Numbered from the stretch's first letter, positions 1 through 8,398 are shown. The stretch: DNA of 64,000 nucleotides from Streptomyces sp. DH5 (GCF_020873915.1 NZ_JAHWGP010000011.1:62001-126000), one strand, 5' to 3'. Numbers and translations: made by a program. Notes: a model not told the origin generated them from the letters alone.

Positions 1-110
1 GGACCCTGCTTGGCCGTGCCAGGGGCGTATGTGCGTCATCTGCGGAGTCACCCGGCGTGACGTCATCGGCCGTGTGAGCTCCGACCCGCGTCAGCGTGTG
101 CGGGTCGGAC

Positions 111-116
111 TATCTT
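111..116 (+). promoter_or_regulatory. Putative -10 element for a leaderless transcript
   Basis: TATCTT lies six bases before the ATG at 123, and no Shine-Dalgarno sequence is visible there. That spacing would put the transcription start at or next to the ATG. No convincing -35 hexamer is seen. It supports the ATG at 123 over the in-frame GTG at 96. Confidence 0.4.
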
Positions 117-122
117 GATCGC

Positions 123-878
123 ATGGCGACGACTCCGCTGCTGCCCGACTCCCGGACGGAGCCCGATGGTTCGGCCGTTGTCCGGGTGCTCGGCTACAAC
201 ATCCGCTCCATGCGGGACGACACCGACGCCCTGGCCCGGGTGATCAGCGCCTGTGCACCCGACCTGGTGCTGCTTCAGGAGGCGCCGCGGTTCTTCCGGT
301 GGCGGAAGAAGCTCGCCCGGCTGGCGTCGGGGTCCGGTCTGGTCGTGCTCTCCGGGGGCGCCACCGCCGCCGGGCCCGCGCTGCTGTGCTCGCTGCGGGC
401 CACCGTCGAGCGGACCGAGGACGTGCTGCTGCCGCTCACCCCGGGACAGCACCGGCGCGGATTCGCCACCGCCGTCGTGCGGTTCGGCGGGGTGCGGGTC
501 GGGGTGCTGAGCTGTCACCTGTCCCTGGAGCGGCGCGAGCGGTACGCGCAGGGGGGCATGCTGCTCGACCGGCTCGCCGGGATGGGCGTGGAGCACGTCG
601 TGGCGGGCGGGGACCTGAACGAGGGGCCGGGCGGGCGGACCTTCCGGCGGCTCGGGGAGTCCCTGACCGACTGCCGGGCCGCCGCGCCCTGGGGCGGCGA
701 GCACACCTGGGTCCGCGACGAACCCCACCGGCGCATCGACGCCCTCTTCGTCAGCAAGGGCGTCGAGGTGCTGGGATGCGGGGTGCCGCTGGAACAGCCC
801 GGCGTGAGCGAGCGGGACCTGGCCGCGGCCACGGACCACCTTCCGGTGCTGGCCGCGCTCCGGGTCCCGGCGGCCTAG
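123..878 (+). CDS. Endonuclease/exonuclease/phosphatase family protein
   Basis: Predicted metal-dependent phosphoesterase of the EEP superfamily (the fold of DNase I, exonuclease III and sphingomyelinases); the substrate cannot be read from sequence. The family signposts are in order: LLQEAP near the N-terminus (metal-binding Glu), AGGDLNEGPG in the middle (catalytic Asp-Asn) and TDHLPVLA near the C-terminus (Asp-His pair). At about 251 residues it is a compact single-domain member with no signal peptide or membrane segment. The ATG at 123 is preferred over GTG 96 because TATCTT at 111-116 suits a leaderless mRNA. The stop codon lies inside the CTAG that borders the IS982 element, so the insertion sits exactly at the gene's 3' end and leaves the protein intact. 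Confidence 0.85.
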   Translation: MATTPLLPDSRTEPDGSAVVRVLGYNIRSMRDDTDALARVISACAPDLVLLQEAPRFFRWRKKLARLASGSGLVVLSGGATAAGPALLCSLRATVERTEDVLLPLTPGQHRRGFATAVVRFGGVRVGVLSCHLSLERRERYAQGGMLLDRLAGMGVEHVVAGGDLNEGPGGRTFRRLGESLTDCRAAAPWGGEHTWVRDEPHRRIDALFVSKGVEVLGCGVPLEQPGVSERDLAAATDHLPVLAALRVPAA

Positions 879-1854
879 ACGAGTCATTCCGATGTGATCA
901 GTGGTCGTAGGCGATCAGGGATCGCATGACCGGTTGCGCGGTCTTGTGGTTGTGCCAGATCGCTGCGGCCAGCGCGAGGACGCGCTGGGCGACGCGGACG
1001 GCGACGCCCTCGAAGGTCCGGCCGCCGTGTTGTTCCAGGTCGAGCTGGCCCTTGAGGGTGGCGTTCACCGATTCGATCAACTGCCGCACCGACTTCAGCA
1101 GGGGCTCGCCCGTGCGGCGTTTCTCCCGTTTGAACGATGGCCGCAGCAGCTGTGCCCCGCGCAAGGCCAGATCGGCCTCGAACTGCCTGGAGGCGAAGCC
1201 CTTGTCCGCGATCAGCAGCAGGCCGGGCCGGTCGGTGACCGCGTCCGGCTCGCGGTCCAGCATCGCCGTGAGCACCTCGCGCTCGTCGAGCTTCGGGTTC
1301 GCCAGGGCCCACAGGATCGGCATCCCGGTCGGGGTGCGTACCAGGTACAGCCGCAGGCCCCGGAAGAACCGGGAGCGAGAGCCGCAGTACCCGTATCCGG
1401 CCCAGCCGGCCAGGTCCGACCGTTTCACCGTGGGCCGCGAGCGTCCGCACTCGACCGGAGCGGAGTCGATGATCCAGTGGTTGTCGAACCAGAAGTCGGT
1501 GTCCGTTGCAAGGAGCCGTATCGCCCGTTCGAGCAGCGGCAGCGCGGCCCTCAGCCGCTTGTTCCAGCCCGGCTGCTTCGGCACGTACGGGAGCATCGCG
1601 CCCAGGCGGGAGCGGACGAACCGCAGCCATCTGGTCTCCGAGGCGAAGCCCAGCATCGCCTGGGCGACGGCGGGGCAGACGAGCTCGGAGTCCGTCGGGC
1701 GCGGCGGGCGGCCGAGCCATCGGGTATCTCCGATCTCGTCGTCGATCTTCACCTACAGTGCGGTGAGCAGGGTGTCCAGGTCGCTTGCCACAGAACGGTC
1801 TCGGACACCCTGCCTGCGTTCCCCAACGCACCATCAGCATGGTGAATCACTCGT
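879..1854 (-). mobile_element. IS982-family insertion sequence
   Basis: About 976 bp long, with one transposase gene filling it. The left end begins ACGAGTCATTCC at 879. The right end, read inward, is ACGAGTGATTCACC (1854 to 1841), an imperfect inverted repeat sharing ACGAGT-N-ATTC. The transposase reads leftward and its stop lies about 20 bp inside the left end, as is usual for the family. No direct repeat is seen between the 879 and 1854 flanks. Confidence 0.8.
898..1791 (-). pseudogene. IS982-family DDE transposase with an early amber stop
   Basis: The reading frame opens with GTG at 1791, encodes MASDLDTLLTAL, then meets TAG (1753-1755, minus strand). It continues uninterrupted for 284 codons from the next GTG (1752). 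The body is a full IS982-type transposase: RPTDSELVC helix-turn-helix-like start, WIIDSAPVECGR (catalytic Asp, residue 96 of the 284), LLLIADKGFAS (Asp 183) and QLIESVNATLKG (Glu 227). The C-terminus RSLIAYDH is intact. Family members usually read ...LYVKIDDEIG at the break, so a Tyr codon has probably become TAG. It is either a one-base pseudogene or is translated from the internal GTG without about 13 N-terminal residues. Confidence 0.75.
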
Positions 1855-1903
1855 CCCGCTTGCCTGCACTGCGGGTCCGGCTACCGGGGGAAGGGCTCGG
1901 GAG

Positions 1904-1938
1904 CGTGCGACTCGCGGCTGAAAACGTGCGACTCGCGG
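1904..1938. repeat. Two 14-bp direct repeats
   Basis: CGTGCGACTCGCGG occurs at 1904-1917 and again at 1925-1938, 21 bp apart, between the IS end and the 3' end of the cargo gene. No function is evident. Confidence 0.6.
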
Positions 1939-1955
1939 GCGTTCCCGACTCGTGC

Positions 1956-2585
1956 TCAGAACCCGACGACAACCCGGAAGAGTGAGGGGTTGGCGATGGC
2001 GAAGTCAGGGGAGGCGGACAGGGCCTGCTGGAAGCGGGGGTCGTCGTCTGCCGTGCGCCACGCTTCGGGGCTGTCCCAGTGCGCGATGCTGACCAGCTGG
2101 AAGGGGGTGTCCGGGTCCACCGCACGGTGCAGCCGGCTGTCCCGGAAGCCGGGCGCCTTGCTCATCAGCTCGGCGCGGCCGAGCCAGTGCGGCAGGAATT
2201 CGTCGATCCGCCCGGCGGGCAGCTCGAAGGCATTGACGAAGGTGATTCCCGGTCCTTCGTCCGAACCGTTCCCCGCCGTACGGAATTCAGCCGCCACCTG
2301 ATACCAGCCGCCGTGCACGGTGGCATAGCCGGCCGCGGTGGCTGCCGACACGGTGAAGTCGGGATTCGCCAGCGCCTCGTCCCGGGCTTCGATGCTGTCC
2401 CAGTGCGCCACATTGACCAGACCGAGCCGGGACTCCGGGTGCAGTCTGCGGTGCAGCCGCGCATCCCGGAACCCGGGGGCGGTGTGGATGAGCCCGACGC
2501 GCTCCCGCCAGCGTGCGATGAACTCGTCGATCCGGTCCTCGGGCAGTTCCCACGCGTCGATCAGGGTGATTCCGTTATCAGTCAC
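1956..2585 (-). CDS. Tandem dimeric alpha/beta-barrel (monooxygenase-fold) protein
   Basis: Two homologous halves of about 100 residues lie head to tail. Each reads GIT(L/F)(I/V)(D/N)A(W/F)ELP..RIDEF...W..R..L...APGFRD(A/S)RLHR, then a later (V/I)AHWDS motif. This is the antibiotic-biosynthesis-monooxygenase (ABM) type of ferredoxin-like fold, which normally dimerises; the duplication would let one chain form the barrel. Such proteins act as cofactor-free oxygenases or are of unknown function, so no substrate is assigned. GTG 2585 gives the usual family start (VTDNGITLIDAW); an in-frame GTG at 2612 would add nine residues. The gene sits alone between an IS982 copy and an IS982 remnant, which suggests it is transposon cargo or a gene trapped by insertions. 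Confidence 0.7.
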   Translation of the reverse strand: MTDNGITLIDAWELPEDRIDEFIARWRERVGLIHTAPGFRDARLHRRLHPESRLGLVNVAHWDSIEARDEALANPDFTVSAATAAGYATVHGGWYQVAAEFRTAGNGSDEGPGITFVNAFELPAGRIDEFLPHWLGRAELMSKAPGFRDSRLHRAVDPDTPFQLVSIAHWDSPEAWRTADDDPRFQQALSASPDFAIANPSLFRVVVGF

Positions 2586-2706
2586 CGCACCATCGTGAAA
2601 CCTCAACTGCACTTCAGGTCAAGCTGATCCGGGCACGCCAGCCGGCTGGCGACGTAACTTTTCCCAGGACCCGTCTGCGTATGGTGGGGCTGCTTCGCCA
2701 CTGCCA

Positions 2707-2760
2707 ACCATCACCCGATCCCTGATTGCCGACGACCACTGACCGTTAGGAATCACTCGT
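2707..2760 (+). mobile_element. 3' remnant of a second IS982-type element
   Basis: Codons 2707-2742 read TITRSLIADDH and stop, matching the last residues of the intact transposase (MRSLIAYDH). The following 18 bp end in GGAATCACTCGT, the mirror image of the left end at 879. Similarity to the intact copy fades upstream of about 2703. The remnant reads on the + strand, opposite to the intact copy. Confidence 0.7.
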
Positions 2761-2895
2761 CTAGGGGTGGCTGACACCTGCCCGCGGCGTCGCGGTGGCT
2801 GGCACGCACGCTCCGGCGTCTTGCGAGCGCACGCACCGGACACCGCACCCTCTCCCGCGCTCACGTGCCGGAGACCCCCTGGCCGAGACCGGGGG

Positions 2896-3489
2896 TCAGA
2901 CCACCGCGCCGCGCCCCGGGTCGTCCTCGTCGTCCTCGTCCGTGCGCATCCGCGTCACCAGTGTGGCGAAGCCGCCCAGGAAGCCGCCGATGCACAGGGT
3001 GGTCAGCCACCAGGTCATCTCCCAGCCGAGGAGCACCGCCAGCAGCAGGAGCAGCGGGCCGCCCAGCACCCCGAGCCAGGCGAACCGGGAGGTCACGTCG
3101 GTCTCCGGCAGCGGCGGCGGCTCCGGCGGGACGAAGTGGCCCTCGTCGCTCTCGTCGAGGCCCTCCTCCGCGGGCTCGGCCACGCTGTAGTCGCGCGGGC
3201 CACCGCCTCCGACGCCGGGCGCGAAGGAGACGGAGCCGCCCAGCGGCTTGGCCGGTTTCTCCTCGGCCTTCCTGGGCGGTGCCTTGGTCTCGCCCGGGCC
3301 GTCCTCCTCGTTGGTCTCCGCCTCCAGCAGCGCCAGATCCTCGACGGACTTGAACGGTTTGGCGCCCGGCGGGTCCGGCGGCTCCTCGCCGTACCCGGCG
3401 ACGATCGCCTCCCACGCGGCGGTCTCGTCGAAGGGGACGCCCTTCTCCTCCGGCTCGCGGCCCTCACGGTCCGAGTCGTGCTCAGCCAC
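2896..3489 (-). CDS. Hypothetical membrane protein with acidic cytosolic arm
   Basis: I do not recognise a named family with certainty. The 197-residue product has a long acidic, Pro/Glu-rich N-terminal arm (residues 1 to about 130, unlikely to be folded). Two adjacent hydrophobic stretches follow (from FAWLGVLGGP to GGFATLV, about 135-180) with almost no loop between them, then an acidic tail (TDEDDEDDPG). The GTG start at 3489 overlaps the end of the upstream esterase gene by 8 bp (GTGGCTGA), so the two are translationally coupled. It is conserved-looking Streptomyces core rather than horizontally acquired; the function is unknown. Confidence 0.7.
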   Translation of the reverse strand: MAEHDSDREGREPEEKGVPFDETAAWEAIVAGYGEEPPDPPGAKPFKSVEDLALLEAETNEEDGPGETKAPPRKAEEKPAKPLGGSVSFAPGVGGGGPRDYSVAEPAEEGLDESDEGHFVPPEPPPLPETDVTSRFAWLGVLGGPLLLLLAVLLGWEMTWWLTTLCIGGFLGGFATLVTRMRTDEDDEDDPGRGAVV

Positions 3490-4279
3490 CTGTGGTCGTC
3501 CCTTCCTTGCCGAGACCGGGCTCCTTGACGGCGCCGGGCGCCAGTCGGCCGATGAACGCGGCGCTCTCCCGGAAGATCCGCTCCGCGTCGTGGTCCAACG
3601 TCGCCACGTGGTAGCTCTGTTCCAGCAGGATCTCCGTCACGTCCGCCGACGACACCCGGCCGAGGATCCGCGCCGAGTCCGCGGGCGGCACCACATGGTC
3701 CTGCGGGCTGCGCATCAGCAGCAGCGGCTGGGTGACCCCGGGCAGCTCGCCGTCGACGAGCCGGAAGAAGTTCCGCAGGGAGTGTGCCGCGTGCAGCGGC
3801 ACCTTCTCGTAGCCGAGTTCCCTGGTCAGCGGCTTCGCGATGTCACTGGCGATGCCCTTCGTCGCCGGGACGAGGTGACGCAGCACCGGAAGGGCGTGCG
3901 CGGCCACCCCGTGCACCTTGTTCGCCGGGTTGACGACCATCACGCCGCTGACCGCGTCCCCGTGCCGCGCCGCCAGCCGCAGCGCGAGCGCGCCGCCCAT
4001 CGACAGCCCGGCCACGAAGAGCCGCTCGGAGCGGTCGCTCAGCAGCCGCAGCTCGCGGTCCACCTGGGCGTACCAGTCCTGCCAGCCGGTGACCCCGAGA
4101 TCCTGCCAGCGGGTACCGTGCCCGGGCAGCAGCGGCAGCGAGACGGTGAGGCCGCGCTCGGCGAGATGCTCCGCCCAGGGGCGCAGCGACTGCGGCGAAC
4201 CGGTGAAGCCGTGGCAGAGGAGAACGGCGGTCTCCCCGCCCTCGTGGCGGAACGGCTCGGCGCCGGGCAGGAGCGACAC
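3482..4279 (-). CDS. Alpha/beta hydrolase, carboxylesterase (Est30/monoacylglycerol lipase type)
   Basis: Predicted cytosolic carboxylesterase acting on short acyl esters or monoacylglycerols. The fold landmarks are LLCHGFTGSPQSL (oxyanion-hole HGF), GLSMGGALAL (nucleophile Ser in GxSxG), RSPQDHVVPP (acid Asp) and EQSYHVATLDHD (catalytic His). With 265 residues it fits the Est30-like family. GTG 4279 is chosen because GGAGG stands seven bases before it. The frame stays open far upstream, but that sequence is noncoding and antisense to plsC. Three copies of an 8-bp repeat occupy its 5' untranslated region. It is coupled to the membrane protein gene downstream. Confidence 0.82.
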   Translation of the reverse strand: MSLLPGAEPFRHEGGETAVLLCHGFTGSPQSLRPWAEHLAERGLTVSLPLLPGHGTRWQDLGVTGWQDWYAQVDRELRLLSDRSERLFVAGLSMGGALALRLAARHGDAVSGVMVVNPANKVHGVAAHALPVLRHLVPATKGIASDIAKPLTRELGYEKVPLHAAHSLRNFFRLVDGELPGVTQPLLLMRSPQDHVVPPADSARILGRVSSADVTEILLEQSYHVATLDHDAERIFRESAAFIGRLAPGAVKEPGLGKEGTTTGG

Positions 4280-4294
4280 CTGCGGCCTCCTGTT

Positions 4295-4318
4295 CGGTGA
4301 GTCGGTGAGTCGGTGAGT
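4295..4318. repeat. Three tandem copies of CGGTGAGT
   Basis: Three perfect 8-bp units lie just upstream of the esterase start codon, in its likely 5' untranslated region. A short slippage-prone tract; no role is evident. Confidence 0.6.
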
Positions 4319-4492
4319 CGGGATCGCTGGGGTCGATGGGAAGCGCCGGCGCGTCACGACGGCCGGGCACGGGCGGCACACGGATTGCAGGACCTTCACC
4401 GTACGCGACCGCACTGACACCGACCAGGGCCGTCGGGCCCTTCGGCGACTCCCCGGGATATGGTCTGACCAACACGCACGGGAGGCACTCGG

Positions 4493-5311
4493 TTGTTGTA
4501 CGGCACGATGAAGGTCGCCATCGGAGGGCCGCTGAAGCTCGCCTTCAGGCCCTGGGTGGAGGGCCTGGAGAACATCCCCGCCGAGGGCCCGGCCATTCTG
4601 GCCAGCAACCACCTGTCGTTCTCGGACTCCTTCTTCCTCCCCGCGGTCCTGGACCGCAAGGTCACCTTCATCGCCAAGGCCGAGTACTTCACCACACCAG
4701 GGGTGAAGGGCCGGATGACGGCAGCCTTCTTCAAGGGTGTGGGCCAGCTCCCGGTGGACCGCTCCGGGGCGCGCGGCGCCGGTGAGGCCGCGATCAGGAG
4801 CGGCATAGAGGTACTGGAGCGCGGCGAGCTGTTCGGGATCTACCCCGAGGGCACCCGCTCGCCCGACGGCCGCCTCTACCGCGGCAAGCCGGGCGGTCTC
4901 GCCCGCGTGGCACTGGCCACCGGCGCGCCCGTGATCCCGGTCGCCATGATCGACACGGAGAAGATCCAGCCCCCCGGGCAGGTCAGGCCGAAGCTGATGC
5001 GGCCCGGCATCCGGATCGGCAGGCCGCTGGACTTCACCCGCTACCAGGGCATGGAGCACGACCGCTTCATCCTCCGCGCGGTGACCGACGAGGTCATGTA
5101 CGAGATCATGAAGCTCTCCGGCCAGGAATACGTCGACATGTACGCCACCGCCATGAAGCGGCAGCTCACGGAGGCGGCCAAGGCCGAGAAGGAAGCGGAG
5201 AAGGCCGCGAAGGCCGCCCTCGTCCGCGCGGAGAAGGAACAGGCCGAGAAGCTGCGGGCCGCGATGGAGCAGACCGACCGGCAGCGGACCGAGAGAGGGT
5301 CCGGGCCCTAA
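4493..5311 (+). CDS. 1-acyl-sn-glycerol-3-phosphate acyltransferase (PlsC family)
   Basis: Transfers an acyl chain to lysophosphatidic acid or a related lysolipid to make phosphatidic acid at the membrane. Catalytic motif NHLSFSD has His 40 and Asp 45 in HX4D spacing. FGIYPEGTRSPDG is the acceptor/phosphate-binding block, and VIPVAMIDT is block IV. After about residue 225 the protein ends in an Ala/Glu/Lys-rich helix, probably a coiled coil, beyond the catalytic domain. The start is TTG 4493, with GGAGG at 4481-4485 ideally spaced. It is followed after 16 bp by the histidine kinase gene, so plsC-like, kinase and regulator genes probably form one operon. Confidence 0.85.
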   Translation: MLYGTMKVAIGGPLKLAFRPWVEGLENIPAEGPAILASNHLSFSDSFFLPAVLDRKVTFIAKAEYFTTPGVKGRMTAAFFKGVGQLPVDRSGARGAGEAAIRSGIEVLERGELFGIYPEGTRSPDGRLYRGKPGGLARVALATGAPVIPVAMIDTEKIQPPGQVRPKLMRPGIRIGRPLDFTRYQGMEHDRFILRAVTDEVMYEIMKLSGQEYVDMYATAMKRQLTEAAKAEKEAEKAAKAALVRAEKEQAEKLRAAMEQTDRQRTERGSGP

Positions 5312-5327
5312 ACGGGCCGGACGGGGC

Positions 5328-6605
5328 ATGGGGGACATGGGGGACATGGCCAAGCGCGAGAGAGTCGTACGCATGTCGGTCGAACAGCCGCTGTGGCGCG
5401 CCCTGGCCGGCTACCGGGTCCTCGCCATGATCTACGCGGTCGGGCTGTTCGCCGCCGCCCACGACGAGTTCGCCCGCCCCTGGCTCGCCGTCGGCTTCTT
5501 CGCCGTCCTCGTGGTGTGGACCCTCGCCACCCTGCCCAGGGTCGCGGGCGCCGCCGCCTGCACCAGGCGTTTCCTCACCGCCGACCTGGCCCTCGCGCTC
5601 ACCGGCATCCTGCTCACCCCCGTCGCCGACGCCGCCGAGCGCGTCCACGCGGGCGGCCCGACCCTGCCGTCGATCTGGACCGCGGGATCGGTCCTCGCCT
5701 TCGCCATCAAGGGCGGCTGGCGCTGGGCGGCCCTCGCCTCCACCCTCGTCGCCGTCGCCAACCTGGTCGAACGCGGCGCCCCCGCCCGCGACACCGTGCA
5801 CAACGTGATCCTCGTCTGGGTCGCCTCCATCGCCATCGGCTACGTCGTCGAGGTGGCCCGCGCCTCCGAGCGCACCCTCGCCCGCGCCCTGGAGATCGAG
5901 GCCGCGACCCGCGAGCGTGAGCGGCTCGCCCGGGACATCCACGACAGCGTGCTCCAGGTGCTGGCGATGGTGCAGCGGCGCGGTGCGGTGATCGGCGGCG
6001 AGGCCGCGGAACTGGGACGGATGGCCGGCGAGCAGGAGGTGGCCCTGCGCACCCTGGTCTCCGGCGGCCTCGTCCCCGTGTCCCGCGCCTCGCGGGACAC
6101 CGCCCGGGGCGTCGCCGTACGGGCCGAGGACGGGGACGGGGACGAGGACGGGGACACCCCCGCCGACGACGGCCCGGTCGATCTGCGCTCCCTGCTCGCC
6201 CCCTACGCCGGAGCCCTGGTCGGTCTCGCCGAACCCGGGGCGCCGGTGCCGCTGGCGCCGGCCGCCGCCCGGGAGGTGGCCGCCGCCGTCGGAGCCGCCC
6301 TGGACAACGTGCGCCGGCACGCCGGGGAGCGTGCCCGCGCGTGGATCCTCGTCGAGGACGAACCGGACCAGGTGATCGTCACCGTCCGCGACGACGGGCC
6401 CGGCATCCCCGAGGGACGGCTCGCCCAGGCCGAGGGGGAGGGACGCCTCGGAGTGGCCCTGTCCATCCGCGGCCGGCTGCGCGACCTCGGCGGCAGCGCC
6501 GAGCTGATCTCCGTGCCGGGACAGGGCACGGAGGTCGAACTGAAGGTGCCCAGGCAGACGGAGAACGGACACGACCCGCGGGGGAAGGCGGAGCAGCAGC
6601 GATGA
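5328..6605 (+). CDS. macS: MacS-type sensor histidine kinase
   Basis: Membrane sensor kinase of the NarL-partner (HisKA_3) group. The N-terminal half has several hydrophobic segments (about residues 25-185). The phosphoacceptor region is RLARDIHDSVLQVLAMVQRRG. The ATPase domain has DNVRRHAGE (N box) and VRDDGPGIPEG (G1 box) and ends in GTEVELKVPR. A short acidic insert (GDGDEDGDTPADDG) between dimerisation and ATPase domains is encoded by a GACGGG-like microrepeat. Three in-frame ATGs nine bases apart (5328, 5337, 5346) leave the exact start open. ATGA overlap couples it to the response regulator. Position and architecture match the MacRS system of S. coelicolor, which controls membrane proteins of development; that equivalence is from memory of synteny. 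Confidence 0.82.
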   Translation: MGDMGDMAKRERVVRMSVEQPLWRALAGYRVLAMIYAVGLFAAAHDEFARPWLAVGFFAVLVVWTLATLPRVAGAAACTRRFLTADLALALTGILLTPVADAAERVHAGGPTLPSIWTAGSVLAFAIKGGWRWAALASTLVAVANLVERGAPARDTVHNVILVWVASIAIGYVVEVARASERTLARALEIEAATRERERLARDIHDSVLQVLAMVQRRGAVIGGEAAELGRMAGEQEVALRTLVSGGLVPVSRASRDTARGVAVRAEDGDGDEDGDTPADDGPVDLRSLLAPYAGALVGLAEPGAPVPLAPAAAREVAAAVGAALDNVRRHAGERARAWILVEDEPDQVIVTVRDDGPGIPEGRLAQAEGEGRLGVALSIRGRLRDLGGSAELISVPGQGTEVELKVPRQTENGHDPRGKAEQQR

Positions 6606-7294
6606 CGGACACCACCGGGAAGCCGGCCGAACCGATCAGGGTCATGGTGGTCGACGACCACCCCATGTGGCGCGACGCCGTGGCCCGCGACCTCTCCGAG
6701 TCCGGATTCGAGGTCGTCGCCACCGCCGGCGACGGCGACCAGGCGGTCCGCCGGGCCAAGGCCGCCGCACCCGACGTCCTCGTCCTGGACCTGAACCTGC
6801 CCGGCAGACCCGGCGTCCAGGTCTGCAAGGAGGTCGTCGCCGCGAACCCCGCCGCCCGCGTCCTGGTGCTCTCGGCCAGCGGCGAGCACGCCGACGTCCT
6901 GGAGGCGGTGAAGTCCGGCGCCACCGGCTACCTGCTGAAGTCGGCCTCCACCGAGGAGCTCCAGGACGCCGTGCGCCGCACCGCCGTCGGCGACCCCGTG
7001 TTCACCCCAGGGCTCGCCGGACTGGTCCTCGGCGAGTACCGGCGCCTCGCCTCCGAACCGGCCGGCGCCGCCCCCGCCGACGGGGGGAGCAAGGCCCCCC
7101 GGCTGACCGACCGCGAGACCGAGGTGCTGCGCCTGGTCGCCAAGGGCCTCAGCTACAAGCAGATCGCCGAACGGCTCGTCATCTCCCACCGCACCGTGCA
7201 GAACCACGTGCAGAACACCCTCGGCAAACTGCAGCTGCACAACCGCGTCGAGCTCGTCCGCTACGCCATCGAGCGCGGCCTCGACGACGAGTAG
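6602..7294 (+). CDS. macR: MacR-type NarL/LuxR family response regulator
   Basis: DNA-binding response regulator and partner of the preceding kinase. The receiver domain (about residues 13-130) has VMVVDDHPMW (acidic pair), VLVLDLNLPG (phosphoacceptor Asp), VLVLSASGE (Thr/Ser position) and YLLKSAS (conserved Lys). The C-terminal LuxR helix-turn-helix reads LTDRETEVLRLVAKGLSYKQIAERLVISHRTVQNHVQNTLGKLQLHNR without the usual gaps. 230 residues is normal. The ATG at 6602 overlaps the kinase stop as ATGA. Confidence 0.88.
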   Translation: MTDTTGKPAEPIRVMVVDDHPMWRDAVARDLSESGFEVVATAGDGDQAVRRAKAAAPDVLVLDLNLPGRPGVQVCKEVVAANPAARVLVLSASGEHADVLEAVKSGATGYLLKSASTEELQDAVRRTAVGDPVFTPGLAGLVLGEYRRLASEPAGAAPADGGSKAPRLTDRETEVLRLVAKGLSYKQIAERLVISHRTVQNHVQNTLGKLQLHNRVELVRYAIERGLDDE

Positions 7295-7402
7295 GGCGCC
7301 CACGCCCGCGCCCGCCCGCCCGTTCCCGCCCCGGACGGGCGAGGGGCGCCCGTACTATGCGCCGGTACGGCAATGGACCAGCACGACATCCGGAGGAAAC
7401 CC

Positions 7403-8398
7403 GTGGAGATCCTGGCGTTCGGTGTGCAGGCGGACGAGAAGCCCCTGGTCGAGCGGGCCTTCGACGGCCACCACCCGGTGCGCGGGCTGGACGTCTTCCT
7501 CAACACGGACACCGCCCCCATCGCCGCCGGTCACGAGATCATCTCCACCAGCGTCAACTGCGACCTCGGCGCCGAGGTCCTCTCCGACCTCGCGGCCGGC
7601 GGCACCCGGATGGTCGCCCAGCGCTCGACCGGCTTCAACAACATCGACCTGGAGGTCGCCGAACGGCTCGGCCTGACGGTCGCCCGGGTCTCGTACTACT
7701 CGCCGTACTCGGTCGCCGAGTTCGCCTGGACCCTCGCCATGGCCGTCAACCGCCGGATCGTCCGCGCCTCCACCCGCACCCGTGACTTCGACTTCCGGCT
7801 CGACGGCCTGATGGGCCGCGACCTGCACGGCCGCACCGCCGGTGTCCTCGGCACCGGGAAGATCGGCGAGGCGTTCGCCCGGATCGCCCACGGCTTCGGC
7901 ATGCGGCTGCTCGGCTGGGACGTCGCCGAGAACCCCGCCTGCCGGGACCTCGGCATGACCTACGTCCCCAAGGAGCAACTCCTCGCCGAGTCCGACCTGG
8001 TCAGCCTGCACGTACCGCTGCTGCCCGCCACCCACCACCTCATCGACGCCGACGCCCTGAAGGCGATGCGGGACGACGCGATCCTGGTGAACTCGAGCCG
8101 GGGCGGCCTCATCGACACCGCGGCCCTCGTCGCCGAGCTGCGCGCGGGCCGCTTCACCGGCGTCGGCCTGGACGTGTACGAGGCGGAGGCGGGACTGTTC
8201 TTCCTCGACAAGTCCCTCGAGGCCGTCGACGACGACACCCTCGCCCGCCTCGTCACCTTCCCCAACGTGCTGATGACCTCCCACCAGGCGTACTACACCG
8301 AGGACGCCGTCGGACAGATCGTCGAGACCACCGTGCGCAACGTCCTCGACTACACGGCGGGCCGCCGCTCCGAGAACGTGCTGGTGCCCCGCAGCTGA
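7403..8398 (+). CDS. D-isomer-specific 2-hydroxyacid dehydrogenase (D-lactate dehydrogenase type)
   Basis: NAD-dependent oxidoreductase interconverting a 2-oxoacid (probably pyruvate) and the D-2-hydroxyacid. NAD-binding motif GVLGTGKIGEAFA is central. Catalytic Arg lies in NSSRGGLIDTAAL, Glu in DVYEAEAG and the catalytic His in MTSHQAYYTEDA. The 331 residues match fermentative D-lactate dehydrogenases. GTG 7403 has GGAGGA at 7392-7397, the best ribosome site; an in-frame ATG at 7373 lacks one. Its last 49 bp overlap the 3' end of the convergent anthranilate synthase gene, so no terminator separates them. Confidence 0.85.
   Translation: MEILAFGVQADEKPLVERAFDGHHPVRGLDVFLNTDTAPIAAGHEIISTSVNCDLGAEVLSDLAAGGTRMVAQRSTGFNNIDLEVAERLGLTVARVSYYSPYSVAEFAWTLAMAVNRRIVRASTRTRDFDFRLDGLMGRDLHGRTAGVLGTGKIGEAFARIAHGFGMRLLGWDVAENPACRDLGMTYVPKEQLLAESDLVSLHVPLLPATHHLIDADALKAMRDDAILVNSSRGGLIDTAALVAELRAGRFTGVGLDVYEAEAGLFFLDKSLEAVDDDTLARLVTFPNVLMTSHQAYYTEDAVGQIVETTVRNVLDYTAGRRSENVLVPRS

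Larger units (their letters stand above)
879..2760. mobile_element. Possible decayed composite transposon bounded by inverted IS982 ends
   Basis: The outermost ends are matching inverted repeats: ACGAGTCATTCC at 879 and, in reverse complement, ACGAGTGATTCC ending at 2760. Each is directly flanked by CTAG (875-878 and 2761-2764). Inside are a near-complete IS982-type copy (879-1854), one cargo gene (monooxygenase-fold protein) and a short 3' remnant of a second IS982 copy (2707-2760) in opposite orientation. CTAG is itself a palindrome, so it could be a target duplication or a chance extension of the repeats. The alternative is two unrelated insertions. Confidence 0.45.

Noticed and set aside
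4280-5374. Upstream extension of the esterase frame to 630 codons
   Set aside because: The added part is antisense to the acyltransferase gene and shows no family similarity; GTG 4279 has a clear ribosome site.
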